A stretch of 15,916 nt of DNA from the NCBI GenBank assembly GCA_040751775.1, contig JBFMGD010000053.1, forward strand, positions 1-15,916, in the 5' to 3' direction. Positions 7,406 to 14,792 of the stretch are shown here, one piece after another (within the stretch, counting starts at the first letter, position 1; the number at the start of each line of letters is the position of its first letter). Under the pieces are notes generated by a model. The model was not told where the DNA came from. It searched no databases and saw nothing but the letters and a program-made list of their open reading frames with translations. The translations under genes and the position numbers were made by a program. The stretch comes from JBFMGD01 sp040751775 (lineage in GTDB: Bacteria; Bacillota; Dethiobacteria; DTU022).

Positions 7406-9178
7406 TCAAGATGTTGTGAAAAGGTCAAAGAACTTTTTCATTAACAGCACCTTGTTCCCTTCAACCTTTATTTTGCCGGTGGCCAGAGCCGTTAACGGGT
7501 TGCTCACCCCCAGGGCCACCTCCTTCCACACCTGTGCCGCTACGTTGATTACAAGATCCGCATCGACCACCGGGTGGCAGCGCAGCTCAGCGACACCCCG
7601 CCGGACAATAATTGAATATACTTCACCGGTGTCGGTGATATTGAATACAGCGGCCATCTCCACATCAGCGGCCGCCTCCGGATCCAGTTTAATAGTCATA
7701 TGCTCGAAGATCATGCTCAGCGGGATTACCCGGGCCATCTCCGCGTCTACGCCAATTCGTGAAGCGGTATCCAGGGCGCCGGCAAGTTCCATCGCCGCAG
7801 TGATATAGTAGAGGCGAGCGTTGGTATTGTAGGTGGCTTCACCCATCTTCATCAACGCCTCGATTTTAATTTCCCGCCCCTCAGCCGAATCTTGATCGAG
7901 AATCAAGATCATATCTGCCAGCTCTGCCGCCCACTGGTATTCTTCCTCCTGCAGGGCTGCGCGTGCTGCTTCGACCAGTTTATCTACCCCTCCGGCCAGC
8001 CCGGCAATATTGCCGGCCCGCTCGCGGGAAGAAAGCGGCTCCAGGTTGACGGCATTGCCGTCAAACCAGCCCAGGTAACCGTCATAAATCGCCCGCACCG
8101 ACCATGAAACTTGCCCATACAGCTCAAGCAGCTCGGGGCGATCAGCCAGGTGCGGCGGCAAAGCAATCTCTTCAACCAGTTGTGCCGGGGTTTTACCCTC
8201 GTTCGCCCCCCTGACCACAGCGTCGTGGATATACTGGATCGCATCACGATAAGCGGTAAGCAGTTCATAAATCCGCGTCGCTCCATACACCGGTTCAGCG
8301 TGGCTGGGCACCAGGAACTCAGCTCCCAGAAGACGCATCATATCCAAGGAATTTATCCACCGGAGCACCGGCCGGGGCGAAGTACCCCGAATGGTGTAAA
8401 GATTCGGAAAAGCAGGGTAGTAATTGTCTCCGCACAGGAGCACTCTTTTAGCCGGCATCCAGATCATAATCTGGTCGTCGGTCTCGCCGGGAGCGTGCAT
8501 CAGGTGGAGCACCTCTCCCCCAACTTCCAGGGTCATTTCGTCGGCGAAGACACGGTTGGGGAAAACGAAGGGAACGGCTTTCTCATGGTCGAAGCGCAAA
8601 CAGGGACCGATACCGATGACAGTACTGTACTCGTCCGGCAGGTATGATCCAAACTGTCTGATCCCCCGCTGATTGAGAACAGGCTGCAGCAGACCGAATT
8701 GCCCGCTTAGGAAGTGATTAGTGGTTTCGTGGGCAATCACCGCTGTATCCCCTTCGCCGCTCTCAATGAACCCCATGGTGCCGATTACATGGTCGGGATG
8801 ACCGTGTGTGTATATTACCGCCACTACAGGTCCGTTGGAAATACGATCAAATTCTGCTCTGATTTCCCGGGCAGCCTCCAGGCTTTCAGTGGTGTCGACG
8901 ATAATCCGTCCGTCCCCGGTATCAATCATGATACTGTTAGCCAGGGCATAACCGACAGCCACGTATACTCCGTCGGTCACTTTCTCCACCCTTTTACTAA
9001 AGCGCTTGGCGTGTTCCGTCAAAATGGCATGAGGATCCGGCGGTTCCACCATCACCGCCTCTTGCCCGGCTCGCTCGTCGGAGCAGCCCGCTCCTATTGC
9101 CAGCAGGTAACCGGCCAGCAGCAGTAGGATAGAACCGGTTAAAATCTTCTCCCATCGGGTTCTCAACAGCTCACCCAT
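7406..9178 (-). CDS. Metallo-beta-lactamase-fold alkyl/aryl sulfatase (SdsA1/BDS1-type), possible lipoprotein
   Basis: A 590-residue class-III sulfatase that would hydrolyse alkyl sulfate esters with a binuclear metal centre. The metal motif THGHPDH (124-130) supplies H125, H127, D129 and H130. Further active-site segments are HAPGETDDQ (228-236), CGDNYYPAFPNLYTIRGT (249-266) and VPSHAEP (290-296). The middle helical part (about 300-420) fits the alkyl-sulfatase dimerisation domain. The last ~120 residues, ending in LATGKIKVEGN...KKFFDLF, fit the SCP2-like C-terminal domain. The N-terminus has a hydrophobic helix (12-30) ending in IGAGC, with C32 as a possible lipidated residue; the lipobox is weak. 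The ATG has AGGAG 11 nt upstream, a little far. It is divergent from the aminotransferase gene, with no obvious operon partner. The natural substrate is not known. Confidence 0.9.
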   Translation of the reverse strand: MGELLRTRWEKILTGSILLLLAGYLLAIGAGCSDERAGQEAVMVEPPDPHAILTEHAKRFSKRVEKVTDGVYVAVGYALANSIMIDTGDGRIIVDTTESLEAAREIRAEFDRISNGPVVAVIYTHGHPDHVIGTMGFIESGEGDTAVIAHETTNHFLSGQFGLLQPVLNQRGIRQFGSYLPDEYSTVIGIGPCLRFDHEKAVPFVFPNRVFADEMTLEVGGEVLHLMHAPGETDDQIMIWMPAKRVLLCGDNYYPAFPNLYTIRGTSPRPVLRWINSLDMMRLLGAEFLVPSHAEPVYGATRIYELLTAYRDAIQYIHDAVVRGANEGKTPAQLVEEIALPPHLADRPELLELYGQVSWSVRAIYDGYLGWFDGNAVNLEPLSSRERAGNIAGLAGGVDKLVEAARAALQEEEYQWAAELADMILILDQDSAEGREIKIEALMKMGEATYNTNARLYYITAAMELAGALDTASRIGVDAEMARVIPLSMIFEHMTIKLDPEAAADVEMAAVFNITDTGEVYSIIVRRGVAELRCHPVVDADLVINVAAQVWKEVALGVSNPLTALATGKIKVEGNKVLLMKKFFDLFTTS

Positions 9179-9216
9179 TTTCGTTTAAGCTCCTTTACGC
9201 TTAGTCCAGCAGGAAA

Positions 9217-9255
9217 TTAACTGGCCCGGTTGATGCCAGCCATGTGATCAGTTAA
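9217..9255. repeat. Nested inverted repeats in the sulfatase/aminotransferase divergent region
   Basis: Outer arms TTAACTG (9217-9223) and CAGTTAA (9249-9255) enclose a second stem, CTGGC (9221-9225) with GCCAG (9235-9239) around a 9-nt loop. The two overlap and cannot form together. It lies 40-75 nt upstream of the sulfatase start, where an operator or leader structure would be expected. No convincing sulfatase promoter was found. Confidence 0.35.
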
Positions 9256-9352
9256 CTCCGCTTCTTCGTCTAAATCTTATCAATATTGGCTAAATAACAC
9301 AACCCACGGAGCCATATTTAGAGCTTATACTTGCAGCCGCGGCGTTCGGTAG

Positions 9353-9382
9353 TTGACGTTCATAACAGAAAATTGCTATAAT
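9353..9382 (+). promoter_or_regulatory. Sigma-A promoter of the aminotransferase gene, sister of the symporter promoter
   Basis: A -35 TTGACG (9353-9358), an 18-nt spacer and a perfect -10 TATAAT (9377-9382). From -35 to just past -10 it matches the symporter promoter at 26 of 33 positions, including TAACA in the spacer and AATTGCTATAATTGC over the -10. The start should fall near 9389. Confidence 0.8.
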
Positions 9383-9469
9383 TGCGCCAAGCAAATTTCT
9401 GCTCACGAACGAGCATATTTTCACAATGACCAGGACCACTCCCTTTTGAAGAAAGGAGCTTCTCAGAAA

Positions 9470-10816
9470 ATGCAAAGAAACAAATTAACTCACCTGCTCG
9501 CAAAAGAACGACGGGAGTTTATTGAGCGCCATCCCCGTTCCGAAGCGCTGTTTAATGAGGCCAAGGGAAGTTTGCTCGGCGGCGTTCCGATGAACTGGAT
9601 GATGAAATGGGCCGGCGATTTTCCGGTCTTCGTGAAGGAAGCACAAGGAGCATATTTTACCGATGTAGACGGCCACCGCTACCTGGACCTGTGCCTGGGA
9701 GACACCGGCGCCATGACCGGCCACGCGCCCGCAGCTTCGACCGACGCCATCGCGGAGCGGGTGGCCCGGGGCACCACCTTTATGCTGCCCACTGAAGACG
9801 CCCTGGCCGTCGGAGCGGAGCTACAACGGCGTTTCGGCATGCCGTACTGGCAGTTTGCCCTCACCGCCACCGACGCCAATCGCTTTTCTATCCGGCTGGC
9901 CCGGCACATTACCGGCCGCGGCAAGATCCTGGTCTTCAACTGGTGCTACCACGGCACCGTGGATGAAAGCTTCATCACCCTGCATAGCGACGGTAGCGTT
10001 ACCGCTCGGCAGGGCAATCTGGGCCCCCCGGTAGATCCGGCCGTTACCACGAAAGTGATTGAATTCAACGACGTGCCGGCGCTGGAAAAAGCGCTGCGGG
10101 ACGAAGATGTAGCTTGTGTGCTTGCGGAACCGGTCATGACCAACATTGGGATCATTCACCCGAAACCGGGCTATCATCACGCCCTGCGCGAGATTACCAG
10201 GCGTACCGGCACGCTCTTGATCATTGACGAAACCCACACCATCTGCGCCGGCCCGGGAGGCTACACCGCCCTGCACGGGTTGGAGCCGGATATCCTTACC
10301 CTGGGCAAGCCGATCGCCAGCGGCATTCCCGCCGCGGTTTACGGTTTTTCAAACGAGGTGGCCCGGCGAATCCAGGCCGCGACCACCGTGGAAGACTCCG
10401 ACACCGGCGGGATCGGCGGCACCTTGGCCGGCAACGCTCTCTCCATCGCCGCCATGCGGGCCACGTTGGAGAAGGTGCTGACCAGGGAAGCTTACGCCAT
10501 CACCATCCCCCTGGCGGAGCGCTTTACCGCCGGCGTGCGCGGCGTGATTCAAGAATTTAACCTGCCCTGGAGTATAACGCAGCTGGGCTGCCGCGCGGAA
10601 TACTGGTTCCACCCCGAACCGGCCCGCAACGGCGCCGAAGCCGCGGCGGCGGCGGATGCGGAGCTCGACCGCTATATGCACCTGGCGGCGTTAAACCGCG
10701 GTATCTTAATGACGCCGTTTCACAACATGGCCCTGATCTCACCGCAAACAACACCCGCGGACATCGATAACCATACCCGGGTTTTCCGGGAAATAGTGCG
10801 CCCTCTTGCCGAGTAA
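9470..10816 (+). CDS. Class-III PLP-dependent aminotransferase (glutamate-1-semialdehyde aminomutase-like)
   Basis: A 448-residue fold-type-I PLP enzyme of aminotransferase class III. K280 (LTLGKPIASGIPAA) is the Schiff-base lysine, D253 (IIDETHTICAGPGGY) pairs with the PLP ring nitrogen, NWCYHG (157-162) stacks on the cofactor, and GTLAGN (317-322) is the neighbouring-subunit loop. The usual SGxEA phosphate-binding loop reads TATDA (132-136), so it is a distinct subgroup. It is probably not the tetrapyrrole-synthesis HemL, because no heme gene is near and motifs differ. Amino donor and acceptor cannot be named. The frame is open back to a TTG at 9353, but that TTG is the promoter's -35 box. 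The ATG at 9470 has AGGAG (9454-9458) and was chosen. Codon use is notably GC-rich. Confidence 0.85.
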   Translation: MQRNKLTHLLAKERREFIERHPRSEALFNEAKGSLLGGVPMNWMMKWAGDFPVFVKEAQGAYFTDVDGHRYLDLCLGDTGAMTGHAPAASTDAIAERVARGTTFMLPTEDALAVGAELQRRFGMPYWQFALTATDANRFSIRLARHITGRGKILVFNWCYHGTVDESFITLHSDGSVTARQGNLGPPVDPAVTTKVIEFNDVPALEKALRDEDVACVLAEPVMTNIGIIHPKPGYHHALREITRRTGTLLIIDETHTICAGPGGYTALHGLEPDILTLGKPIASGIPAAVYGFSNEVARRIQAATTVEDSDTGGIGGTLAGNALSIAAMRATLEKVLTREAYAITIPLAERFTAGVRGVIQEFNLPWSITQLGCRAEYWFHPEPARNGAEAAAAADAELDRYMHLAALNRGILMTPFHNMALISPQTTPADIDNHTRVFREIVRPLAE

Positions 10817-10817
10817 A

Positions 10818-10853
10818 GTTGACAGGGGGACGGCAGACTGTGTAAAAACCATC
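10818..10853 (-). repeat. Dispersed repeat, copy B (minus orientation)
   Basis: Read on the minus strand it starts GATGGTTTTTACACAGTC and continues TGCCGTCCCCCTGTCAAC. It is the inverted counterpart of copy A at 7340-7370. It begins two bases after the aminotransferase stop codon, so both copies sit just past the 3' end of a gene. Confidence 0.6.
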
Positions 10854-10962
10854 CTGGGCGGGAACGTCATTACTTGATTTAGAGTCTTAATCTGTCGTTA
10901 TGTATAGCGCATTTGGCTTCATCGGCCAAGGCCAACAGTACACGGATGATGATCATTAATGA

Positions 10963-10988
10963 ACCCTCTCCCGCATGATGGAGAGGGT
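10963..10988. terminator. Stable 9-bp hairpin between convergent genes, possible terminator
   Basis: ACCCTCTCC (10963-10971) pairs perfectly with GGAGAGGGT (10980-10988) around an 8-nt loop. It lies between the ends of the convergent aminotransferase gene and SigI operon. Neither side has a good U-tract, so it may be a weak bidirectional terminator or an mRNA 3'-end stabiliser. Confidence 0.45.
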
Positions 10989-11057
10989 CAGGCTGCATGA
11001 TAGACAGGGGAAAGGGGGCCAATGTAACTAATTATTGATGGAACAGTGGTGTAGCGG

Positions 11058-11624
11058 TCAATCTTGGACCAGCGAATTCAGGATCTGCTCTAATTCGGCG
11101 ATCGCCGTGAAGAAGGTGTCTTCTCTGGCCATCATCGTGAGCAAGTATGATCGCCCCTCATCGGCAAAAACCGCGGTCCTGGTGAGAACCTTTTCCTTAT
11201 CTCCCGCCACAGCGTCAAGGAAAGTGATGCGGCGACCGGAGATCTCTTTTTCCTCTTCCTGTTGCACAGGCTGAACACTATAGAGGCTTGATTCGAGCAG
11301 CTCTGCTGCTTTTTTAACCAGTTCGTCGCGGTTTAGGGCAACGGGTAAAATCGTGACAATCAGCTTAACGGCGGCCTGTTCACTTTGCTTATCCAGTTGT
11401 AGTGTGGCAATGCCGTTCCTGGAGGTTTCTTTCACCACTACCCAGTCATCCGGGTATGTGAAAGAGAGGCCGTCTTCACCGGACGCAAGCAGTGGGTCCT
11501 GTTCGTCCTGCACCGGACTTCGCCCGGTGCAGGATGTCACGCACAGAACCAGAACAGCAACAGCGGTCATGACAAAAGGCAATGCACGGGAGATAGAAGG
11601 GCGGCTCCGTCCTGTAAATCTCAT
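11058..11624 (-). CDS. Lipoprotein with PsbP/DUF1795-like domain
   Basis: A 188-residue predicted lipoprotein. A basic N-terminus and hydrophobic helix end in the lipobox VTSC, giving a lipid-modified C32. The mature part contains GLSFTYPDDWVVVKE (about residues 52-66), the opening strand pattern of PsbP-like/DUF1795 domains. It then has SGRRITFLDA and AVFADEGRSYLLTMMAREDTF, ending in a helix predicted as FFTAIAELEQILNSL. Such lipoproteins often have unknown or stress-related roles on the outer face of the membrane. Its ATG overlaps the stop of the DUF5667 gene (ATGA), so the two are translationally coupled. It is the last gene of the SigI operon, before the 10963-10988 hairpin. Confidence 0.7.
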   Translation of the reverse strand: MRFTGRSRPSISRALPFVMTAVAVLVLCVTSCTGRSPVQDEQDPLLASGEDGLSFTYPDDWVVVKETSRNGIATLQLDKQSEQAAVKLIVTILPVALNRDELVKKAAELLESSLYSVQPVQQEEEKEISGRRITFLDAVAGDKEKVLTRTAVFADEGRSYLLTMMAREDTFFTAIAELEQILNSLVQD

Positions 11625-12304
11625 TGTTTTTTCTCACCCGAGGAGCGCCCGGAAGCTGACCCTTGGGGCGATCCATGCGCTGACCCTTGGGGCTGCCCGG
11701 AAGCGGCTTCAGCCGGCGGACCCGGTGTTTCACCGGCATTACCGTCACTTTTTCCGTTTTCCTGGCCGGCCCGTTCCTGTACCGCGACACCCGCCTGTTG
11801 TGCGTTGGTTAAAGCTTCCCGCAGCTTGACCATCGCCATCTGCTGGTTTTCCAGGGCTTGATTGATACCGTTCCTGGCTTCCTCGGGCAGAGTGCTGTTT
11901 TCACTCATCGCCCGCAGGCGCTGCGCCCTTTGCTCGCAGGCTTCCGCCATCAGGGCCAGAGCGCTGCCCTGCCCGGTATTGGCGCCGTCCAGGCCTTCCA
12001 GCAGGCGCCAAAGCTTTCGCTCATGTTCCCGGTATCCTGCCAGCAGTGCTTCCATATCGGAAGGATTTTCGATTTCCTCAATCACCCGCAACCTGCGTTC
12101 CGCATACACACTCTGCATTCCCGCCTGTTCTACGGGGTCAGCAGCCAGTTCGAATTGGGCATCTTCAATGAATAGACCGGCATCGTAGGTGGCATCTTCG
12201 GGTGTCAGGGGTGTTCCCGCCAAATCTTCCGCGGCAGTCCAGGCGGTACCGGCGAGGAGGAGCAGTAAAAGGACTAAGAACGCACATAAACTTCTTTTAA
12301 ACAT
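11621..12304 (-). CDS. Secreted DUF5667-domain protein with low-complexity C-terminal tail
   Basis: A 227-residue exported protein. A signal peptide (about residues 1-24: MFKRS, then a Leu run, AGTAWTA) precedes a helical region. DPVEQAGMQSVYAERRLRVIEEI (about 56-78) resembles DUF5667, a domain often found beside extracytoplasmic sigma or anti-sigma genes. A second charged helix pair follows. From about residue 175 the tail is rich in Gly, Gln, Ser, Pro and Ala with repeated QPQGSA/SPQGSA-like steps, which suggests a disordered wall-spanning segment. AGGAG lies 9 nt before the ATG. It is 120 nt downstream of rsgI, with no clear terminator between, so it probably belongs to the same transcript. 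The function is unknown. Confidence 0.7.
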   Translation of the reverse strand: MFKRSLCAFLVLLLLLLAGTAWTAAEDLAGTPLTPEDATYDAGLFIEDAQFELAADPVEQAGMQSVYAERRLRVIEEIENPSDMEALLAGYREHERKLWRLLEGLDGANTGQGSALALMAEACEQRAQRLRAMSENSTLPEEARNGINQALENQQMAMVKLREALTNAQQAGVAVQERAGQENGKSDGNAGETPGPPAEAASGQPQGSAHGSPQGSASGRSSGEKKQ

Positions 12305-12424
12305 TTTCGCATTCTCCTTCCAATTAATTTGGAGTCTGCTAATATATTCGAAAATTGGTTTTGTTTTTGGTAGTCGCCGGCCAAAAAAATAAATCTAATC
12401 TTCAAATGGTGTCCGGCGGCAGCG

Positions 12425-13393
12425 CTAACTTTTTTTCGAGTGTGGGCCGGCTGAGCCGTCGGAGCCGGGCGGATCAAGAGGATGCTGGCCGGGGCGGGCC
12501 GGCTGTTCCTCGGTTCCCTTTTCCTCTGGGTCAGGTTCAGGTTTGCCTTGATGAGCAGGCTCATGATCAGGCGGGCCGGGTGAATCAGCGGGATCGGGTG
12601 AATCCTGCGGCGGCGGTTCCGGCTGGCCCGTGGCGCGGACCAGTCCGCCGGGGAAATTGCTGTTCAGCTCACGCAGCAGATCCGCCAGGGGTTTGTCGTC
12701 CAATGGGCTGGCCTCGCCGCCCTGCCGGCGCAAAGCTTCCACCACGAGGTAGCGGTTCAAAGAGTGCCCGCCGGTCACGGCCTCTTGATGTGTCCGCGCA
12801 TCTGTTTCAAATACAGCCACATAACCGTTAATACCGAACCGGTCTAACTGCTCTTCGATAAGATCTGCCAGCGGTTCCGGCAAAATTTCCGCCTGCCCCA
12901 CCTGAACAAGCGTTACCAGGACCAGGTTATCCTCCAGTGTACGGCCGATGTAACCGGCGGAAACGGAACGCTCCAGCAACCATTTTACAGCATCGAACAG
13001 CTGAGCCCTTTCTTGCAAACCTTCCAGCAATAAGACGGCGTCGTCGTTCAGGGCACGGCAGGCGGTAACTTCCAGCTTTTCGTTGTAAGCCAGTTCAAAA
13101 TTCGGGTTGATTTCAAAAACAAGGTAGCCCTGCACGGCGTCACCGCTCCACGGCACTCCGCTAAAAGGAGTTCCCGGGGGGTAGACAACGATCAGTAAGA
13201 ATAATGCGGCGGCCAGACAGGCCGCGGCGGCGATCGCTTTGGGCCAGGCCGGCACGGTTAACCGGCAGCATACTTCATCGCCGATTTTAACCCGGCCGCC
13301 CGGATGCGGCACTTTTAGATAATCGCCATCCGGTGTGAGCAGAATAAGATTCTTTTTATCGATATCCAGGACAATGCCCTGCGCCTTTCTCAT
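12425..13393 (-). CDS. rsgI: Membrane anti-sigma factor of the RsgI family
   Basis: A 322-residue RsgI-type regulator that should hold SigI inactive at the membrane. Residues 3-43 form the small beta-rich RsgI N-terminal domain (GIVLDIDKKNLILLTPDGDY...GDEV). Residues 52-71 are the single membrane helix. The outer juxtamembrane domain contains YLVFEINPNFELAYNEKLEV (90-109), the conserved RsgI strand with an Asn-Pro step (N96-P97). That step has been reported as an autoproteolysis site in other RsgI proteins. From about residue 255 the protein is Pro/Asp/Glu/Gly-rich and disordered, with no carbohydrate-binding module like those of cellulolytic clostridia. Its ATG overlaps the sigI stop (ATGA). 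The signal sensed is probably envelope stress rather than polysaccharide; that is inference. Confidence 0.88.
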   Translation of the reverse strand: MRKAQGIVLDIDKKNLILLTPDGDYLKVPHPGGRVKIGDEVCCRLTVPAWPKAIAAAACLAAALFLLIVVYPPGTPFSGVPWSGDAVQGYLVFEINPNFELAYNEKLEVTACRALNDDAVLLLEGLQERAQLFDAVKWLLERSVSAGYIGRTLEDNLVLVTLVQVGQAEILPEPLADLIEEQLDRFGINGYVAVFETDARTHQEAVTGGHSLNRYLVVEALRRQGGEASPLDDKPLADLLRELNSNFPGGLVRATGQPEPPPQDSPDPADSPGPPDHEPAHQGKPEPDPEEKGTEEQPARPGQHPLDPPGSDGSAGPHSKKS

Positions 13394-14088
13394 CGCGAAT
13401 TCTCTCCCTTGCCTGTCAGTTCCCGCGCGTAGTCCTGTAAATGGGGCAGTTCCTCTCCGGCAAGTAATAGCGCCAGGGCGATTACGTAAATCCGTCCCCG
13501 GTCCAAAATACGCGGTGTCACTTTCGCCAGTTCACAAAGCCGTCGCTTCGGCAGTTTGCCGCTGCTATGGAGGTAATTCATCAGCTCTTGATCTCCGGCC
13601 AGGATTTTAGCAGTGCACCGTAACGTTTCCCGTGTCTGCCTGTGTCTGGGCTGGGCATCGGCCACTAACTTGAAATTAAGGTTAAAGTCATTTAAAACCC
13701 GCCTGTACTTTTCGATTTCTTCTTCTCTTGCGGTCCGCTCCCAATCTTCTTCAACAGCGGCTTGGGAAACAACCTCGGTAGAAGCTAAATAAGTATCCGG
13801 CTTATTGTCGGCCCTGCGAAAGTAATCAACCAACCGCCTTTTGATTACAAGCCTGGCCAGCTGTTCAAATGAAGCGCCTTTCGATGCGCAATAGGCATCG
13901 ATCGCTTCATTAAAAGCGATCAAGGCAATGCTAAGCTCATCATCGCGGCCCCATTCCAAGAAGCGGCGGCAAACCCGTTGTGCTTCTTGCAAAATAAATG
14001 GACGGCACTGCGCGATCAGACTTTCCCTTGCCTGTTTGTCGCCCGACACCGCCGGCTCCAGCCAGCGGTAAACGCTGTCTTGATCCAA
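13390..14088 (-). CDS. sigI: RNA polymerase sigma factor SigI
   Basis: A 232-residue alternative sigma factor of the SigI group. Region 2 runs from SGDKQARESLIAQCRPFILQEAQRVCRR through DELSIALIAFNEAIDAYCASKGASFEQLARLVIKRRLVDYFRR, the SigI hallmark. The C-terminal domain (LNDFNLNFKLVADAQPRHRQTRETL...LPKRRLCELAKVTPRILDRGRIYVIALALLL) binds promoter DNA. The frame stays open to a TTG at 14205, but that codon has no SD. The TTG at 14088 has GAGGTGA (14103-14097) 8 nt upstream and gives the usual SigI N-terminus. A GTG at 14100 with GGAG is the main alternative. It overlaps rsgI by ATGA, the usual sigma/anti-sigma pairing. Family members often autoregulate; no certain SigI promoter was identified here. 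Confidence 0.88.
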   Translation of the reverse strand: MDQDSVYRWLEPAVSGDKQARESLIAQCRPFILQEAQRVCRRFLEWGRDDELSIALIAFNEAIDAYCASKGASFEQLARLVIKRRLVDYFRRADNKPDTYLASTEVVSQAAVEEDWERTAREEEIEKYRRVLNDFNLNFKLVADAQPRHRQTRETLRCTAKILAGDQELMNYLHSSGKLPKRRLCELAKVTPRILDRGRIYVIALALLLAGEELPHLQDYARELTGKGENSR

Positions 14089-14227
14089 GGAAGGGCTCAC
14101 CTCTTCTCCGGAAAAAGAAGTTCTTCGTCGCCGCCTGATATCCCTGCAGCTGTTTATTTTGATTGTCAGGCCCTTCGCTTGATCATTAATTCGTAAACCA
14201 ATCAATTTTTCGGTGGTTGAATCGTAA

Positions 14228-14263
14228 TGCCAGGGTGCAAATTTACCGCTACCCTGCCAGGGT
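14228..14263 (-). repeat. Direct repeats ACCCTGGCA upstream of sigI, one inside a dyad
   Basis: On the minus strand ACCCTGGCA occurs at 14263-14255 and again at 14236-14228, 27 nt apart. The first copy is half of the dyad ACCCTG-N-CAGGGT (14251-14263). The ACCC start recalls the ACCCCC -35 element described for Bacillus SigI promoters. A CGAA lies 18 nt after the second ACCCTG, a longer gap than I would expect. It may be a control region for the SigI operon. Confidence 0.3.
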
Positions 14264-14306
14264 TAAGGATTGCACGCAGCAATAATGAGGTGGCAAGACC
14301 GGAGAT

Positions 14307-14792
14307 TTAACGATTGACGATGGCAACCTTGTGGTTTAAGTAACGCACACTCTGCATCGCCGCGCGGCAGCCCTCGGCGGCGGCTACTACCGCTTGCTTA
14401 ATTTCCGGACAGAGTACGTCCCCGGCGGCGAATACACCCGGGATGGCGGTCTGCAAGTTCTCGTCCACCTGGAGACAACCGTATGCATCGGTGGGCAATG
14501 CGCCCTCCAAAAAGCCGGTTACCGGCCGGTTGCCTAGCAGATAGATAAAGACGCCATCCACCCGGATTGACTGATCCTGGTTATTCCGCCGCACCACTAT
14601 GCCGGTTACGGCTCTTTTCCCGCTAATTTGCTTTAGCGTAGCTCCGCTGATGCTGGTGACCCGGTCCGGCAAAGTCTCGGGGGGCTCTTTTTTTCGTGTG
14701 ACCAGATAGAGCGTTTTCTGCAGAAGTCGATCAGCAAAACCAAGATAAACGCCGGGACCCCCGCGTCGCTCGACCCGTCCCAGAAAAACGAG
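14307..14792 (-). pseudogene. Thioredoxin reductase-like flavoprotein, 5'-truncated remnant
   Basis: The minus-strand frame is open from just after a TAA (14795-14793) to the TAA at 14309-14307, about 161 codons. It opens LVFLGRVERRGGPGVYLGFADRLLQKTLYLVTRKKE, a degraded NADPH-binding stretch. It ends with the clear thioredoxin reductase C-terminal signature GVFAAGDVLCPEIKQAVVAAAEGCRAA. The N-terminal FAD domain and redox-active CxxC are missing; only 66 nt separate the frame from the next gene. No ATG with an RBS precedes it. A TTG at 14672 could give a 121-residue peptide, but that would lack both catalysis and a full fold. Related NAD(P)/FAD oxidoreductases are possible parents. It is most likely a decaying gene. 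Confidence 0.75.

Noticed and set aside
7296..7808. 170-codon plus-strand open frame starting in the intergenic region
   Set aside because: Most of it is the antisense of the sulfatase C-terminal domain; Ser/Thr-rich low-complexity composition is typical of a shadow frame.
8111..8647. 178-codon plus-strand open frame
   Set aside because: Antisense inside the alkyl sulfatase gene; no recognisable protein and no ribosome site.
9353..9469. N-terminal extension of the aminotransferase to a TTG at 9353
   Set aside because: That TTG is part of the -35 box TTGACG and lies upstream of the -10, so it cannot be in the mRNA from this promoter; the ATG at 9470 has a good RBS.
10817..11057. Possible tRNA or small RNA gene in the convergent gap
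   Set aside because: No T-loop GGTTCRA or acceptor-stem pairing was found; only the repeat copy and one hairpin are supported.
11353..12188. Plus-strand frames of 105-158 codons over the DUF5667 and lipoprotein genes
   Set aside because: Antisense shadows of two genes with signal peptide, lipobox and overlapping stop/start codons.
12305..12424. Possible terminator between rsgI and the DUF5667 gene
   Set aside because: Only imperfect GC-rich complementarity with a loop of about 30 nt and a T-run in the wrong place; not a credible intrinsic terminator.
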